DNA from: Bacillota bacterium
Lineage (GTDB): Bacteria; Bacillota; Clostridia; Lachnospirales; Lachnospiraceae
DNA: 37,424 nt
Reading direction: 5' to 3'
Assembly (NCBI GenBank): GCA_023415055.1
Contig: JAEZLZ010000120.1
Coordinates: 1 to 37,424, forward strand
Shown: positions 1-8,168 of the stretch, one piece after another
How positions within the stretch are numbered: position 1 is the stretch's first letter
Layout: each line of letters opens with the position of its first letter
Notes under the pieces: generated by a model
Seen by the model: the letters and a program-made list of their open reading frames with translations, nothing else
Databases searched by the model: none
What the model was told of the DNA's origin: nothing
Translations under genes and position numbers: made by a program

Positions 1-79
1 TGAACCGCTCCCCGTCAAGTAGACAATTGAAAAAATAAAAACTTTTTTATCCAGCAGGAATAATTATCCTGCTGGATTT

Positions 80-1009
80 TTATGCTGCATGCATATATAT
101 TTCATGTTTCTCCATTGGTGTTAAAACTCCAAGATTTCTTTGTAATCGTTTATTGTTATAATACTCTATATAGTTTTCTATCATTTTAACAATTGATTCT
201 TTGCTGGTAAATTTTTTACCGTAATACCGTTCTCTTTTAATGATTCCCCAGAAACCTTCCATTGGTCCGTTATCAATACATTTAGCTACTCTGGACATAC
301 TTTGAGTCATTCCGGCAGCTTCCAACCTGGCATGAAATGTCCTATTAGTATATTGAAATCCCCTGTCAGAATGAAAGAGTGGATGAGCATTTGAATTCTT
401 CTCCACAGCAGCATCAAATGTATCAAAAACCAATGCATTATTGTTTCGGTCACGAATGATATACGATACAATTCGTCTGTCATACAAATCAAGAATAGCA
501 CTTAAATAAACCTTGTATTTTTCAATCCCGATGTAATAGTGGAATTCAGTTACATCTGTAAGCCACTTCTCGTTCGGTGCTGCTGATTTGAATTCACGAT
601 TTAGTGTATTTTCAGCTATGTATTGCGGATTGGGTGACTGTCTCGTGCATCCATTGTTAGTGTACTTGATCGTAGATTTAATATCCCGATTGCGACATAT
701 ACGTAATACTCGTTTATCATTTACTTTTATATCATGATAACGTTCAAGATCGTCTCTGATCCTACGGTATCCTTTATCGGGAGATTCCTCATGAATCTTT
801 TCCATGATATCTGCAATACGATTGTTTTCTGTTTCGCCTTCAGAAAATCCTCTGTGTAACCATTTATAGTATGCGGCTCTGGAAATCCCGCCAAATTTGC
901 ACAGTGCACTGATTGAATAATTGTATTCTTCATTTTCCTCTTTGATTGCCTGATATATGTATTCATGGCGAACCAGGCTTAGTCCCGCCTCCTCTCTATT
1001 TCCTCGAGT
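80..1009 (-). CDS. IS3-family transposase OrfB (DDE integrase domain), made by -1 frameshift
   Basis: This is the catalytic half of an IS3 transposase with an rve-type DDE fold. The acidic residues are visible in WLTDVTEF, LFHSDRGFQYT and MEGFWGIIKRE, followed by the usual C-terminal YNNKRLQRNLG and LTPMEKHE. An ATG lies at 805, but the frame is open upstream without a start and encodes typical OrfB N-terminal sequence (YNYSISALCKFGG, ISRAAYYKW). OrfB is therefore expected as an OrfAB fusion through a -1 shift at the A7 run near the end of orfA. The limits given run from the shift site to the stop. The frame is intact, but the element's right end is broken. Confidence 0.85.
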   Translation of the reverse strand, partial: TRGNREEAGLSLVRHEYIYQAIKEENEEYNYSISALCKFGGISRAAYYKWLHRGFSEGETENNRIADIMEKIHEESPDKGYRRIRDDLERYHDIKVNDKRVLRICRNRDIKSTIKYTNNGCTRQSPNPQYIAENTLNREFKSAAPNEKWLTDVTEFHYYIGIEKYKVYLSAILDLYDRRIVSYIIRDRNNNALVFDTFDAAVEKNSNAHPLFHSDRGFQYTNRTFHARLEAAGMTQSMSRVAKCIDNGPMEGFWGIIKRERYYGKKFTSKESIVKMIENYIEYYNNKRLQRNLGVLTPMEKHEIYMHAA

Positions 1010-1662
1010 TTTTTTAAGAATGATACCTCCATTTCAGCTCGTTCTTTTTCAGCTCTTAAAATCTTGTTTTCAGCACGGAGACATTCTAATTCGCTCAGTT
1101 GGCTTTCATTTTTTCTTTTCCCACGATTATCTTTTAAAGCATCAACTCCGTCTAATTCATATTTAACGGTATAATTACGTGCCTGTTGATAGGATACCTG
1201 ATATTTCTCGGCTACTTCAGCATAATTATGTTCATGTGCTATACAATACTGTACAATTTCTATACGTTCATCAAAGGTTGTTTTTCGTCCTTTGGCCATG
1301 ATGGAATATCCTCCTGTTCCAGAAGCCTTTAGCTTCTCATGACCATTATACTTTGAAATCCATCGTCTGAGTTGAGTATTTGATCTTATTTTATATTTTT
1401 TTAACACTTCAGGTCCTGTAAGCTTTCCTGAAAGATAATCATTGATGGCTGCATGTTTTGTTTCAGCAGCATAATGGTTTGCCTTGCTTCCGGTTTTAAG
1501 TCCATCAAAACCCAGTGTGTTATATAATCGAATCCAATCCCTTAAAGCCGTTTGACTCATCCCATACAAACGGCATAATTCTCTAAAACCATAGGTGTTG
1601 TTCAAGTATTCGATAACAATTTTTTCTTTTTCATCATGGGAATACTTATGTCTAAATGCCAT
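979..1662 (-). CDS. IS3-family transposase OrfA (helix-turn-helix protein)
   Basis: This is the DNA-binding half of the IS3 transposase. It has two helix-turn-helix-like segments (around YGFRELCRLYGMSQTALRDW and HNYAEVAEKYQVSYQQARNY). The C-terminus is a charged, leucine-zipper-like coiled coil (SELECLRAENKILRAEKERA), as in IS150-type OrfA. I start it at the ATG at 1662, giving about 227 residues, because the longer frame opens with TTG and overlaps the AGGAGG ribosome binding site. The site sits 12 bases upstream of the ATG, slightly far. The frame ends in GAC-TAA just beyond the slippery A run, overlapping the orfB frame. Confidence 0.85.
   Translation of the reverse strand: MAFRHKYSHDEKEKIVIEYLNNTYGFRELCRLYGMSQTALRDWIRLYNTLGFDGLKTGSKANHYAAETKHAAINDYLSGKLTGPEVLKKYKIRSNTQLRRWISKYNGHEKLKASGTGGYSIMAKGRKTTFDERIEIVQYCIAHEHNYAEVAEKYQVSYQQARNYTVKYELDGVDALKDNRGKRKNESQLSELECLRAENKILRAEKERAEMEVSFLKKLEEIERRRD
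1009..1015 (-). promoter_or_regulatory. Programmed -1 frameshift site of the IS3 element
   Basis: Seven consecutive A residues on the coding strand read TTA AAA AAA CTC in the orfA frame, which is an A-AAA-AAA slippery heptamer. Slipping one base back joins OrfA to the OrfB frame, which stays open from here to its stop at 80. This is the standard expression mode of IS3 elements. Use of this site is inferred. Confidence 0.7.
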
Positions 1663-1714
1663 AAAAATATGCTCCCTCCTAAGCAACAAGTGATTTTTAT
1701 TATTTCACTTGTCT

Positions 1715-1724
1715 ACCTAGAAGG
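1715..1724. repeat. Target-site duplication, left copy (ACCTAGAAGG)
   Basis: This 10-bp sequence directly abuts the left inverted repeat of the IS4-family element and is identical to the copy at 3336-3345. Confidence 0.9.
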
Positions 1725-1752
1725 CAATGTCATTTAGTTAAGAAATTAATAG

Positions 1753-1797
1753 GATAAAGATACTTTATAGTGAAGAGTATCTTTATCTTATTTTTTT
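1753..1797 (+). terminator. Terminator inside the IS4 element, upstream of its transposase
   Basis: There is a perfect 12-bp stem, GATAAAGATACT (1753-1764) with AGTATCTTTATC (1776-1787), an 11-base loop and a TTATTTTTTT tract. Its place between the element's end and the transposase start suggests it blocks transcription entering from outside, a known way for IS elements to limit their own activation. Confidence 0.75.
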
Positions 1798-1883
1798 AGA
1801 AACACATATAAAAAGGTGTTGACATATCGTCAAAAATTTGCGGGCTTCGCCCCTTAAAGTATAAATTTTTAAGGAGGCAGCCT

Positions 1884-3170
1884 ATGAACCCTGACGTTTT
1901 AAAACTAAATCTCAATGATGTAATCGATGAAGTTGAGAAAAATCTGTCAGACTATCTCATTGATCCAACAAAGAACTTCACCAGAAAAAGAAAACTTGAT
2001 TTTTCAACTATTATGTCCCTGCTGATCGGAATGGGTGGAAATACTATAAGTAAAGAATTGTGGAATTATTTTGGTTATTCGACTACTACAGTATCTGCAT
2101 CAGCATTTGTTCAGCAAAGAAGCAAAATCAAATATCAGGCAATAGCGGATATCTTTCATTCCTTTGTGAATAAGTGTGACAGGCAATCATTATATAAAGG
2201 CTATCGATTGTTGGCTGTAGACGGATCAGATGTTAGATTACCAACAGATAAAAGAGAAGTGTTTACATATCTAGCAAACGATGATACAAGCGAAGGCTAC
2301 AACTTACTGCATCTGGATGCTATGTATGATATTTTGCAGCACATTTATGTTGATGCATCCCTTCAATCAAAAATCGGAATGAATGAACACAGTGCACTTG
2401 TTTCGATGATTGACAGCTCTAAGTTACAGGATAAGGCTATGATTATTGCTGATAGGGGATATGCATCATTTAACAATATCGCTCACTGTCAAGAAAAAAA
2501 CTGGTCTTATATAATCCGCGCCAAAGAGACATACGGAATAAAATATACAGCACCACATACAGAGACATATGATATTGATGTGATGATAACCTTAACACGT
2601 CGACAAACAAAAGAGACAAGTAAACTTATAAAAGAAAATCCTGAGAGATACCGTTGGATACAGCCTCATACAACATTTGACTATATTCAGCCAAAAAGTA
2701 ATACAATGTATGACCTACCTATTAGAGTAGTACGATTTAAGTTGTCGGATACATCATTCGAAACTATTTTTACTAATCTTCCAAGGGAAGAATTCTCAGC
2801 TGATGTTTTGAAAGAGTTGTATCACTTGCGTTGGGGAATAGAAACATCTTTTAAGGAATTAAAATACAATGTTGGTTTGATAAATTTTCACAGTAAGAAA
2901 ATCGAATTTATATATCAAGAAATATATGCAAAGCTAATCATGTATAATTTTTCTGCCTCCATCGTCTATGATCAGCCAACTGTACAGAATAAAAGAATCA
3001 ACTTTTCAAAATCAATAACGCTATGCTATGAGTTTTTCAAGGAAAAGCTTTCAAGCAATACACTATTAGAAATGTTAATAAAACTTGTTTCAGCAATTCG
3101 ATCTAATCGAATGTTTGAGAGAAAAAAGAAACCGAAAAGTGCAATAAGTTTTGCTTACAGAGTATCTTAA
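1884..3170 (+). CDS. IS4-family transposase
   Basis: This 428-residue DDE transposase mobilises the surrounding element. The first acidic residue is in LLAVDGSDVRLP, the second in MIIADRGYASF, and the third in YHLRWGIETSFKELK, which has the Y-(2)-R-(3)-E-(6)-K spacing that defines IS4. The N-terminal ~90 residues resemble the usual DNA-binding segment (KLDFSTIMSLLIGMGG). AAGGAGG lies 7 bases before the ATG. The frame is complete. The nearby TTGACA at about 1820 has no well-spaced -10 box that I can see, so the promoter is unresolved. Confidence 0.92.
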   Translation: MNPDVLKLNLNDVIDEVEKNLSDYLIDPTKNFTRKRKLDFSTIMSLLIGMGGNTISKELWNYFGYSTTTVSASAFVQQRSKIKYQAIADIFHSFVNKCDRQSLYKGYRLLAVDGSDVRLPTDKREVFTYLANDDTSEGYNLLHLDAMYDILQHIYVDASLQSKIGMNEHSALVSMIDSSKLQDKAMIIADRGYASFNNIAHCQEKNWSYIIRAKETYGIKYTAPHTETYDIDVMITLTRRQTKETSKLIKENPERYRWIQPHTTFDYIQPKSNTMYDLPIRVVRFKLSDTSFETIFTNLPREEFSADVLKELYHLRWGIETSFKELKYNVGLINFHSKKIEFIYQEIYAKLIMYNFSASIVYDQPTVQNKRINFSKSITLCYEFFKEKLSSNTLLEMLIKLVSAIRSNRMFERKKKPKSAISFAYRVS

Positions 3171-3244
3171 TTTATAGAATTCCCATAATGTAATCAGAAC
3201 AGGTCCAAGACATTTGGCACCTGCTTTTGTGTTGTTGAAAAAGT

Positions 3245-3284
3245 AAAACGGCAGCTGCTTATGATAGCATCTGCCGTTTTTATT
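3245..3284 (+). terminator. Rho-independent terminator of the IS4 transposase
   Basis: AAAACGGCAG (3245-3254) pairs with CTGCCGTTTT (3271-3280), with an inner GCT/AGC pairing and a following T-rich TATT. It lies about 75 bases after the transposase stop and inside the element. Confidence 0.8.
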
Positions 3285-3335
3285 ACGATTATATATTGTT
3301 ATTCTGATGAAATAATGCTTAACTAAATGACATTG

Positions 3336-3345
3336 ACCTAGAAGG
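3336..3345. repeat. Target-site duplication, right copy (ACCTAGAAGG)
   Basis: This 10-bp sequence directly abuts the right inverted repeat of the IS4-family element. The original IS3 right end continues from here to 3355. Confidence 0.9.
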
Positions 3346-3399
3346 GAGCATATCATAATTTAACAATACTTTGCGGAAGTCCCTTTTTCTATAATCTTA

Positions 3400-4557
3400 T
3401 TACTCATTATTCGTTATTTTCATCAATTCGATCAGACGATCTGTAGCATTCCCATCCGTGTAGATATAATTTCGATTGACAAAATCATCTATCCGATATA
3501 ATTCAAAGGCTTTCGTTCGGATGATATCCAGTACCTCCTGACAATTGTAAGCCACCGGTCCCGGAACAAAGCTCTCATAATCGTAATAAAAACCTCTGCC
3601 CTGATCCGAAAACTCAAGAAAATCATAAGCATAAAATATCATCGGTCGTTTCATCAGGCAATATTCAAAGATAATGGAGGAATAATCCGTAATCAAGATA
3701 TCTGCTGCCATCAGTACGGTATTTACGTCCTTTTCAAAGGATAGCTGGCAGATATGGCTCCCCAACTCCTCCGTCTCAAAGGTGCTTGCAATATGAGGGT
3801 GAAGTCTGAGTCCAAGGAAGTAATCTCCGGACAATTCACGACTCATTTCCTTCACGAGCTCGATCAATCTCGGATTATGTTCCGGGTTGTCGCGGAAGGT
3901 AGGTGCATAAAGAATCAGTTTCTTGTTGGATGGAATATGATATTTTTGATAGATATATTCCTTATCCGACCATTTCCCTGCCGCCTCAGCCGCTTTTATT
4001 CTGCGAAGAAGCTCGTCCGTCTTGGGAAGTCCAATCGGATAAACGTTATTCTCTGCTACACCAAAGGCACCGGCGTACACCTTTTTTATACTCGGAGAAT
4101 TTACGATCAGATGCGTAATATTCGCATTTGCTCTTCGCTCCAGGCTCCCCAGATAACCTATATTTACATCCTGTCCAAATTTCTTGATGGTCCCGGTTCC
4201 GTGCCACAGCTGAATTACCTTGGTTCCTTTTCGTCTATGTAGGTAGGCATAGGGTAGAAAAATATTATCCATCAGTACAACTTCAGCCCGCGCTAATTCA
4301 AAGGGCTTACGAAAGAAAAATGTCAGTAATGTTTTCATTCCCGACAGACTCTTTACCGCTCTCGTCTCACGCTTTGTCAGGTAAGAGAAGGTATAATCAT
4401 TGTCTTGCTTTTTCAGGGCTCTGACAACAATTGCTACATTACTTCCCTCTCCATCATCATGGGTTACAATACAGAATACCCTCTTTTTTTTCACCGGAAT
4501 CCATCTACACAGATGATAAACCAGCGCAAACAGATAATAGCCGAACGTCTTAGTCAT
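3400..4557 (-). CDS. CDP-glycerol glycerophosphotransferase (TagB/TagF family)
   Basis: This enzyme would transfer glycerol-phosphate from CDP-glycerol to a growing surface polymer on the inner face of the membrane. It has family PF04464 motifs: WHGTGTIKKFG (about 118), YAPTFRDN (about 217), HPHI and DILITDYSSIIFEY (about 286), and a C-terminal DGNATDRLIELM. A hydrophobic N-terminal segment may contact the membrane. I start at 4557 because AGGAG lies 8 bases upstream; the longer frame's extra codons contain that site. It is the last gene of the operon and ends 45 bp before the IS3 end, with no terminator visible, so the IS may have separated it from former downstream genes. The WHGTGT variant sets it apart from the two WHGTPLKK paralogues, suggesting a primer-type (TagB-like) role. 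Confidence 0.88.
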   Translation of the reverse strand: MTKTFGYYLFALVYHLCRWIPVKKKRVFCIVTHDDGEGSNVAIVVRALKKQDNDYTFSYLTKRETRAVKSLSGMKTLLTFFFRKPFELARAEVVLMDNIFLPYAYLHRRKGTKVIQLWHGTGTIKKFGQDVNIGYLGSLERRANANITHLIVNSPSIKKVYAGAFGVAENNVYPIGLPKTDELLRRIKAAEAAGKWSDKEYIYQKYHIPSNKKLILYAPTFRDNPEHNPRLIELVKEMSRELSGDYFLGLRLHPHIASTFETEELGSHICQLSFEKDVNTVLMAADILITDYSSIIFEYCLMKRPMIFYAYDFLEFSDQGRGFYYDYESFVPGPVAYNCQEVLDIIRTKAFELYRIDDFVNRNYIYTDGNATDRLIELMKITNNE

Positions 4558-4626
4558 ATGCGATACTCCTAGGTTCAATCCGAATCTGGTGGTTATGTAG
4601 CCTTTTAAAACAATGTAGTTTCTATA

Positions 4627-5853
4627 CTACTGTGACACCTTCTGGATCAATTCAACCACTCTTAGGGAAGCGTTGCCGTCATCCGCGTGGTTATATTTTT
4701 GATAGAATGCCTCCTGCTTAGCCTTGTACTGCGCCGCATCATAGTTCTTTACTGCGGCAACCAGTTCTTCTCCGGTAAGGGTTACGGGTCCGGGAGCCTC
4801 CGCAAGAAAATCAAAATAAAAGCCCCTTAAGGTATCCTTATATTGCTCCAGATCGTAGCAGAAGAACAGCATCGGTCTCTTCAGCAGGCTATAGTCAAAC
4901 ATTACTGAAGAGTAATCTGTAATCATCATATCCGAGACCAGATATAATAGCGATATATCATAGCTTAAATCACAGGAATAGACAAAGCCCTGATAGGGAG
5001 TCCAGTCAATCTGGTCCATAACCAGATAATGATACTTCACTATCATGACATACTCATCGCCTAAACTGCTTCTCAGCTCGCCAAAATCCAGAGGCGGGTT
5101 GAATTTATAGTTGCCTTTTCCATAGAACTCATTGTCACGCCAGGTAGGTGCATATAAGATAATCTTTTTGTCTAAGGGCAGACCCAGCTGTTTCTTCAGC
5201 TCCATAATGTCCTTCGAATTATTCTTAGCAAAGAGAACATCATTTCTCGGATAACCGATCTCGAGCATCTCCTTCCCAAAAGCAAACGCCCGACGGAATA
5301 TTTCTGTAGAAAAGTGGTTCTGAGAAATCAGATAATCCCAGGTCTGAGCGTTATCATAAAAGTTCTTCTTATAGTTGTCAATTCCCTTCTCTCCAGCCAT
5401 AAATACCGTGTCCATATCGAGTGCCAGCTTCTTTAGCGGTGTCCCGTGCCAAGTCTGAATATAGGTACAGCCCGGTCTCTTTATAATATATTTGGGTAGA
5501 CGGGTATCACATACCCAGATACCTGCGGTGGCAAATAAATAGAAGTACTTCAACCGACTTCTCTTCACTGCCTTCGCCTCTCCCGGCAGTGGCGTGTTCG
5601 GATCCTCAAGAATATAATAGCAGCGATACTTTTTATCGAGTCCCTGCTGCACCATCTCTTCATAGATTGCTCTGGGATTACCGGTATAATTTCTACCGAG
5701 GTTACTCTCAAACAGAATGATGTTTTTATTGAGCGGAAGAACAGTACAAGCAGTTCTGTAGATGCCCAGAATCACCGGTTTTATTTTCTTCTTGATCTTT
5801 TTTATACCCTTTTTGACAACTCTCTTTGGTGATAAGCCCATAATGATAACCAT
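4627..5853 (-). CDS. CDP-glycerol glycerophosphotransferase (TagF-like)
   Basis: This is a second PF04464 enzyme for poly(glycerol-phosphate) synthesis. The motifs are IQTWHGTPLKKL, the GYPRND spacer, ILYAPTWRDNEFYGKG, VKYHY, DMMITDYSSVMFDY and a C-terminal DDGNASLRVV. The N-terminus is lysine-rich (KKGIKKIKKKIK), consistent with peripheral membrane binding. The start is uncertain. The longest frame opens with GTG at 5928, but family comparison and a GAGAAAGG stretch favour ATG at 5853 or 5841; neither has ideal spacing. It is closely related to the C-terminal half of the fusion gene at 8169, pointing to gene duplication within the operon. Confidence 0.88.
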   Translation of the reverse strand: MVIIMGLSPKRVVKKGIKKIKKKIKPVILGIYRTACTVLPLNKNIILFESNLGRNYTGNPRAIYEEMVQQGLDKKYRCYYILEDPNTPLPGEAKAVKRSRLKYFYLFATAGIWVCDTRLPKYIIKRPGCTYIQTWHGTPLKKLALDMDTVFMAGEKGIDNYKKNFYDNAQTWDYLISQNHFSTEIFRRAFAFGKEMLEIGYPRNDVLFAKNNSKDIMELKKQLGLPLDKKIILYAPTWRDNEFYGKGNYKFNPPLDFGELRSSLGDEYVMIVKYHYLVMDQIDWTPYQGFVYSCDLSYDISLLYLVSDMMITDYSSVMFDYSLLKRPMLFFCYDLEQYKDTLRGFYFDFLAEAPGPVTLTGEELVAAVKNYDAAQYKAKQEAFYQKYNHADDGNASLRVVELIQKVSQ

Positions 5854-5903
5854 GCCTTTCTCACAACCTGCAATTGTTATTTTTTCCTCAAAGCGCAAGG
5901 ATA

Positions 5904-5930
5904 CCGTGTGAAGACTAGGTCCCCACACGG
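5904..5930 (-). other. Small hairpin between tagD and the next transferase gene
   Basis: CCGTGTG (5904-5910) pairs with CACACGG (5924-5930) around a 13-base loop. There is no T tract, so it is not a simple terminator. It may affect mRNA processing or stability between the two genes. Confidence 0.35.
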
Positions 5931-5945
5931 GTCTATTATCAAGAA

Positions 5946-6347
5946 TTAATTCTTTTTCGCTCCAAGATTTAAATCCTGCTTAATCTTCGTTGTAGAAATA
6001 CCTTCTGTACGGGGAAGATATACTACTTCACAATAATCCTTTAAGAAGTCAAATTGGCCCTTCCAGTCATCACCCATGACAAATACATCGATCTGATTAT
6101 CAACTACATCCTGAATCTTCTGTTCCCAATTATATTCCGGTATTACCTCATCAACGTACTTAATTGCTTCCAGAATAATCTTACGATCCTCATAGCAATG
6201 GTATGCTGTTTTATGCTTAATTGCGTTAAATTCGTCAGAGGAAAGCACCACCACAAGATAATCCCCCAGTTCTTTGGCCCTTCTTAACAGATTAATATGC
6301 CCTACATGTAATAAATCATAGGTTCCGTAAGTTATAACTTTTTTCAT
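5946..6347 (-). CDS. tagD: Glycerol-3-phosphate cytidylyltransferase
   Basis: This enzyme makes CDP-glycerol from CTP and sn-glycerol-3-phosphate, the donor used by the three glycerophosphotransferases in this operon. It is a compact 133-residue cytidylyltransferase with GTYDLLHVGH (residues 8-17, the HxGH nucleotide-binding motif) and RTEGISTTKIK (about 113-123). Its length matches TagD of Bacillus. The start ATG overlaps the stop of a possible 15-codon leader ORF (ATGA), and the likely ribosome binding site lies in the 3' arm of a hairpin. Confidence 0.95.
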   Translation of the reverse strand: MKKVITYGTYDLLHVGHINLLRRAKELGDYLVVVLSSDEFNAIKHKTAYHCYEDRKIILEAIKYVDEVIPEYNWEQKIQDVVDNQIDVFVMGDDWKGQFDFLKDYCEVVYLPRTEGISTTKIKQDLNLGAKKN

Positions 6348-6391
6348 CGTTTCTCATGCTCCCAGACAAAGGTGTCTGTTTTTAGGAGCAT
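6344..6391 (-). CDS. Possible 15-residue leader peptide overlapping tagD
   Basis: A short frame (MLLKTDTFVWEHEKR) starts just after GGAGGAA and its TGA overlaps the tagD ATG in an ATGA arrangement. Its ribosome binding site to start spacing is short (about 2 bases), so translation is not certain. If translated, ribosomes would open the hairpin at 6356-6391 that covers the tagD ribosome binding site. Confidence 0.35.
   Translation of the reverse strand: MLLKTDTFVWEHEKR
6356..6391 (-). promoter_or_regulatory. Hairpin masking the tagD ribosome binding site
   Basis: The outer arms are ATGCTCC and GGGAGCAT. The inner arms are CAGACA and TGTCTG with a CCTT loop. The 3' arm contains GGGAG, the best ribosome binding sequence upstream of tagD. 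No T tract follows. Confidence 0.5.
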
Positions 6392-6432
6392 TTCCTCCTT
6401 TCAAATTTAACGTTGCTATCTATCTACCCTTA

Positions 6433-7176
6433 TTATATATCATTCACTTTCGCTTCATAGATTGTGCTGACATCAGCAACCTTGCCCTTCGCAATCAGTC
6501 TTCCCTTTTCCAGAAGAATCGCACAATTACACAACCGATTCACCTGTTCCAGTGAGTGTGAAACAAAAAGCACCGTTACTCCGTTATCAAACATCGACCT
6601 AATCTTTTTCTCGCTCTTCTTGCGGAATTTTGCATCTCCCACGGCCAGAACCTCATCCAGAATCAATATCTCCGGCTCAACAATGGTTGCGATGGAAAAG
6701 CCAAGTCTTGCCTTCATACCGGAGGAATAATTCTTCACCGGCACATTAATAAAGTCACCCAGCTCCGAGAATTCCACAATCTCATTGTACTTTTCTTTGA
6801 TAAAATCCTTCGGGTAACCAAGTACTGCTCCATACAAATAGATATTTTCGGCTCCCGTATATTGGGGGTCAAAGCCTGCACCCAGCTCAAGCAGAGGAAC
6901 AATCTTCCCTTTGATTGACACACTGCCCTCTGTCGCCTTCAGTACACCAGCAATAATTTTTAACAGTGTACTCTTACCAGCGCCATTCAACCCCAGGATA
7001 CCGAGACGGTCTCCCTTATTCAGCGTAAAGGATACATTATGCAGAGCCCAGAACTCCTGGTAATGCAGTTCGTTCTTTAACATCTTGATAAAATACTCTT
7101 TGATATTATCTACTTTATTCTCCATCAGGTTGAATCTCATACTGACATTGTCAACCACTAATACTTCTTCCTTCAC
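6433..7176 (-). CDS. tagH: Teichoic acid ABC transporter ATP-binding protein
   Basis: This is the ATPase subunit that powers export of the completed polymer across the membrane with TagG. It has Walker A GLNGAGKST (62-70), ABC signature YSSGMKARLGF (150-160), Walker B ILILDEVLAVGD (170-181) and the switch histidine in LFVSHS. The GKIVPLLELGAGFDP segment is typical of polysaccharide and teichoic acid exporters (TagH/Wzt/RfbB type). At 247 residues it lacks the long C-terminal extension of Bacillus TagH, resembling short Wzt/TarH-type ATPases. It is adjacent to tagG and tagD. Confidence 0.93.
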   Translation of the reverse strand: MKEEVLVVDNVSMRFNLMENKVDNIKEYFIKMLKNELHYQEFWALHNVSFTLNKGDRLGILGLNGAGKSTLLKIIAGVLKATEGSVSIKGKIVPLLELGAGFDPQYTGAENIYLYGAVLGYPKDFIKEKYNEIVEFSELGDFINVPVKNYSSGMKARLGFSIATIVEPEILILDEVLAVGDAKFRKKSEKKIRSMFDNGVTVLFVSHSLEQVNRLCNCAILLEKGRLIAKGKVADVSTIYEAKVNDI

Positions 7177-7274
7177 AAATTCCTCCGATCTACCGGCATC
7201 TTAATCCGCTTATGTAAATGATTTATTTCCATGAGCTTGTTATGCCCGTTTTAACTTTAACAAGATATGATGCA

Positions 7275-8063
7275 TCAGATATTCAAAATGAACTTATCCT
7301 GCTTCCGGTAGAACAACAGGATACCGATGATTAAGGTTCCAAAACTATAGATCACCGTAAGTAATAAGGATGTGTGATTTAAGGGCGTGCCAAATATCGC
7401 ACTTCGGAAATTATCAATGATAACATAAAGCGGATTCAACTTGAGCATCCATGTCTTATCACCTAATTTTAATGTAGAAACCTTATAGAATATTGCACTG
7501 GTATACAGGATCATCATCAGGGCAACCCCCCACAGATACTCCAGATCGCGGAAAAACACAGCCATAGTCGCTAAAATCAGCCCGATACCCAGTGCCAATA
7601 CCAATAAGAAAAACATCGGTAAAATCGTATTCAGCAGATAAATCGTCGGTTCCACCTTAAATACGATTGCAGTGAAAAATAAAACGATCAATGAGATCAG
7701 GAATATCACATAATTCGATAGGACCGCGGAAAAAGGATAAATATATTTCGGTACATACACCTTCTTAATCATCGCACTGTTCGTGCGGATGGATTTCATC
7801 GCCGCCTTGGTAGAGTCAGCAAAGAAGGTATAAAGTAATCTACCTGACATAATGTAAACCGGAAACTGAGGATCCTTATTCTCCTTCATACTACCGAAGA
7901 CAAAAGTCAATACTGCGGTTGTAAGTATCGGCTCCAACAGTGTCCACAAAATACCCAGATAGGATCTGCGATATTTCAGTTTGATCTCTTTTTTCACCAG
8001 TTCTATTAATAAAAACCGGTATTTACTAAAATTTTTCCATGTTTTATTCACGCTTTTCACCAT
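7275..8063 (-). CDS. tagG: Teichoic acid ABC transporter permease
   Basis: This is an ABC-2 type membrane subunit with about six hydrophobic segments in 262 residues. The family signature KYRRSYLGILWTLLEPIL appears after a short cytoplasmic N-terminus, and FFRDLEYLWG and LNPLYVIIDNFR follow, as in polysaccharide and teichoic acid exporters. It pairs with the TagH ATPase encoded directly downstream. The ribosome binding site before the ATG is weak; a GTG in the second codon is an alternative start. Confidence 0.93.
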   Translation of the reverse strand: MVKSVNKTWKNFSKYRFLLIELVKKEIKLKYRRSYLGILWTLLEPILTTAVLTFVFGSMKENKDPQFPVYIMSGRLLYTFFADSTKAAMKSIRTNSAMIKKVYVPKYIYPFSAVLSNYVIFLISLIVLFFTAIVFKVEPTIYLLNTILPMFFLLVLALGIGLILATMAVFFRDLEYLWGVALMMILYTSAIFYKVSTLKLGDKTWMLKLNPLYVIIDNFRSAIFGTPLNHTSLLLTVIYSFGTLIIGILLFYRKQDKFILNI

Positions 8064-8168
8064 TTCCGCGCTGCTTTTCTGCGCATAAAAATATAAGTTA
8101 TTCCAAGGAACACTTGCCTGCTCCCGGTCTTCTATTCGGATCGCAGCTGGTAAGAAGCATGCGATTCC

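Larger units (their letters stand above)
1725..3335 (+). mobile_element. IS4-family insertion sequence (complete, 1611 bp)
   Basis: The ends are perfect 18-bp inverted repeats, CAATGTCATTTAGTTAAG at 1725-1742 and its complement at 3318-3335. It is flanked by a perfect 10-bp direct repeat, ACCTAGAAGG. One transposase gene with a DDE/YREK signature lies between. The 10-bp duplication fits IS4-family target duplication sizes. The element landed in the right inverted repeat of the IS3 element, so it arrived later. Intact ends, an intact frame and identical duplications suggest a recent insertion. Confidence 0.9.
1..3355 (-). mobile_element. IS3-family insertion sequence, interrupted by a nested IS4-family element
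   Basis: The element carries the two overlapping minus-strand frames typical of IS3 (orfA, orfB). Its ends are imperfect inverted repeats of about 35 bp. The left end begins TGAACCGCTCCC at base 1; the right end, read inward from 3355, begins TGATATGCTCCC. Both then share GTAGACAA and an A-rich AATAAAAA stretch. Removing the nested element and one copy of its 10-bp target duplication leaves about 1734 bp. The right inverted repeat is split by the insertion, so this copy is probably no longer mobile. Its own target duplication cannot be checked because the left flank is outside the window. Confidence 0.85.

Noticed and set aside
727..966. Small separate gene between orfA and orfB of the IS3 element
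   Set aside because: It is a shifted frame over the true OrfB N-terminus, which continues without a start in the -1 frame.
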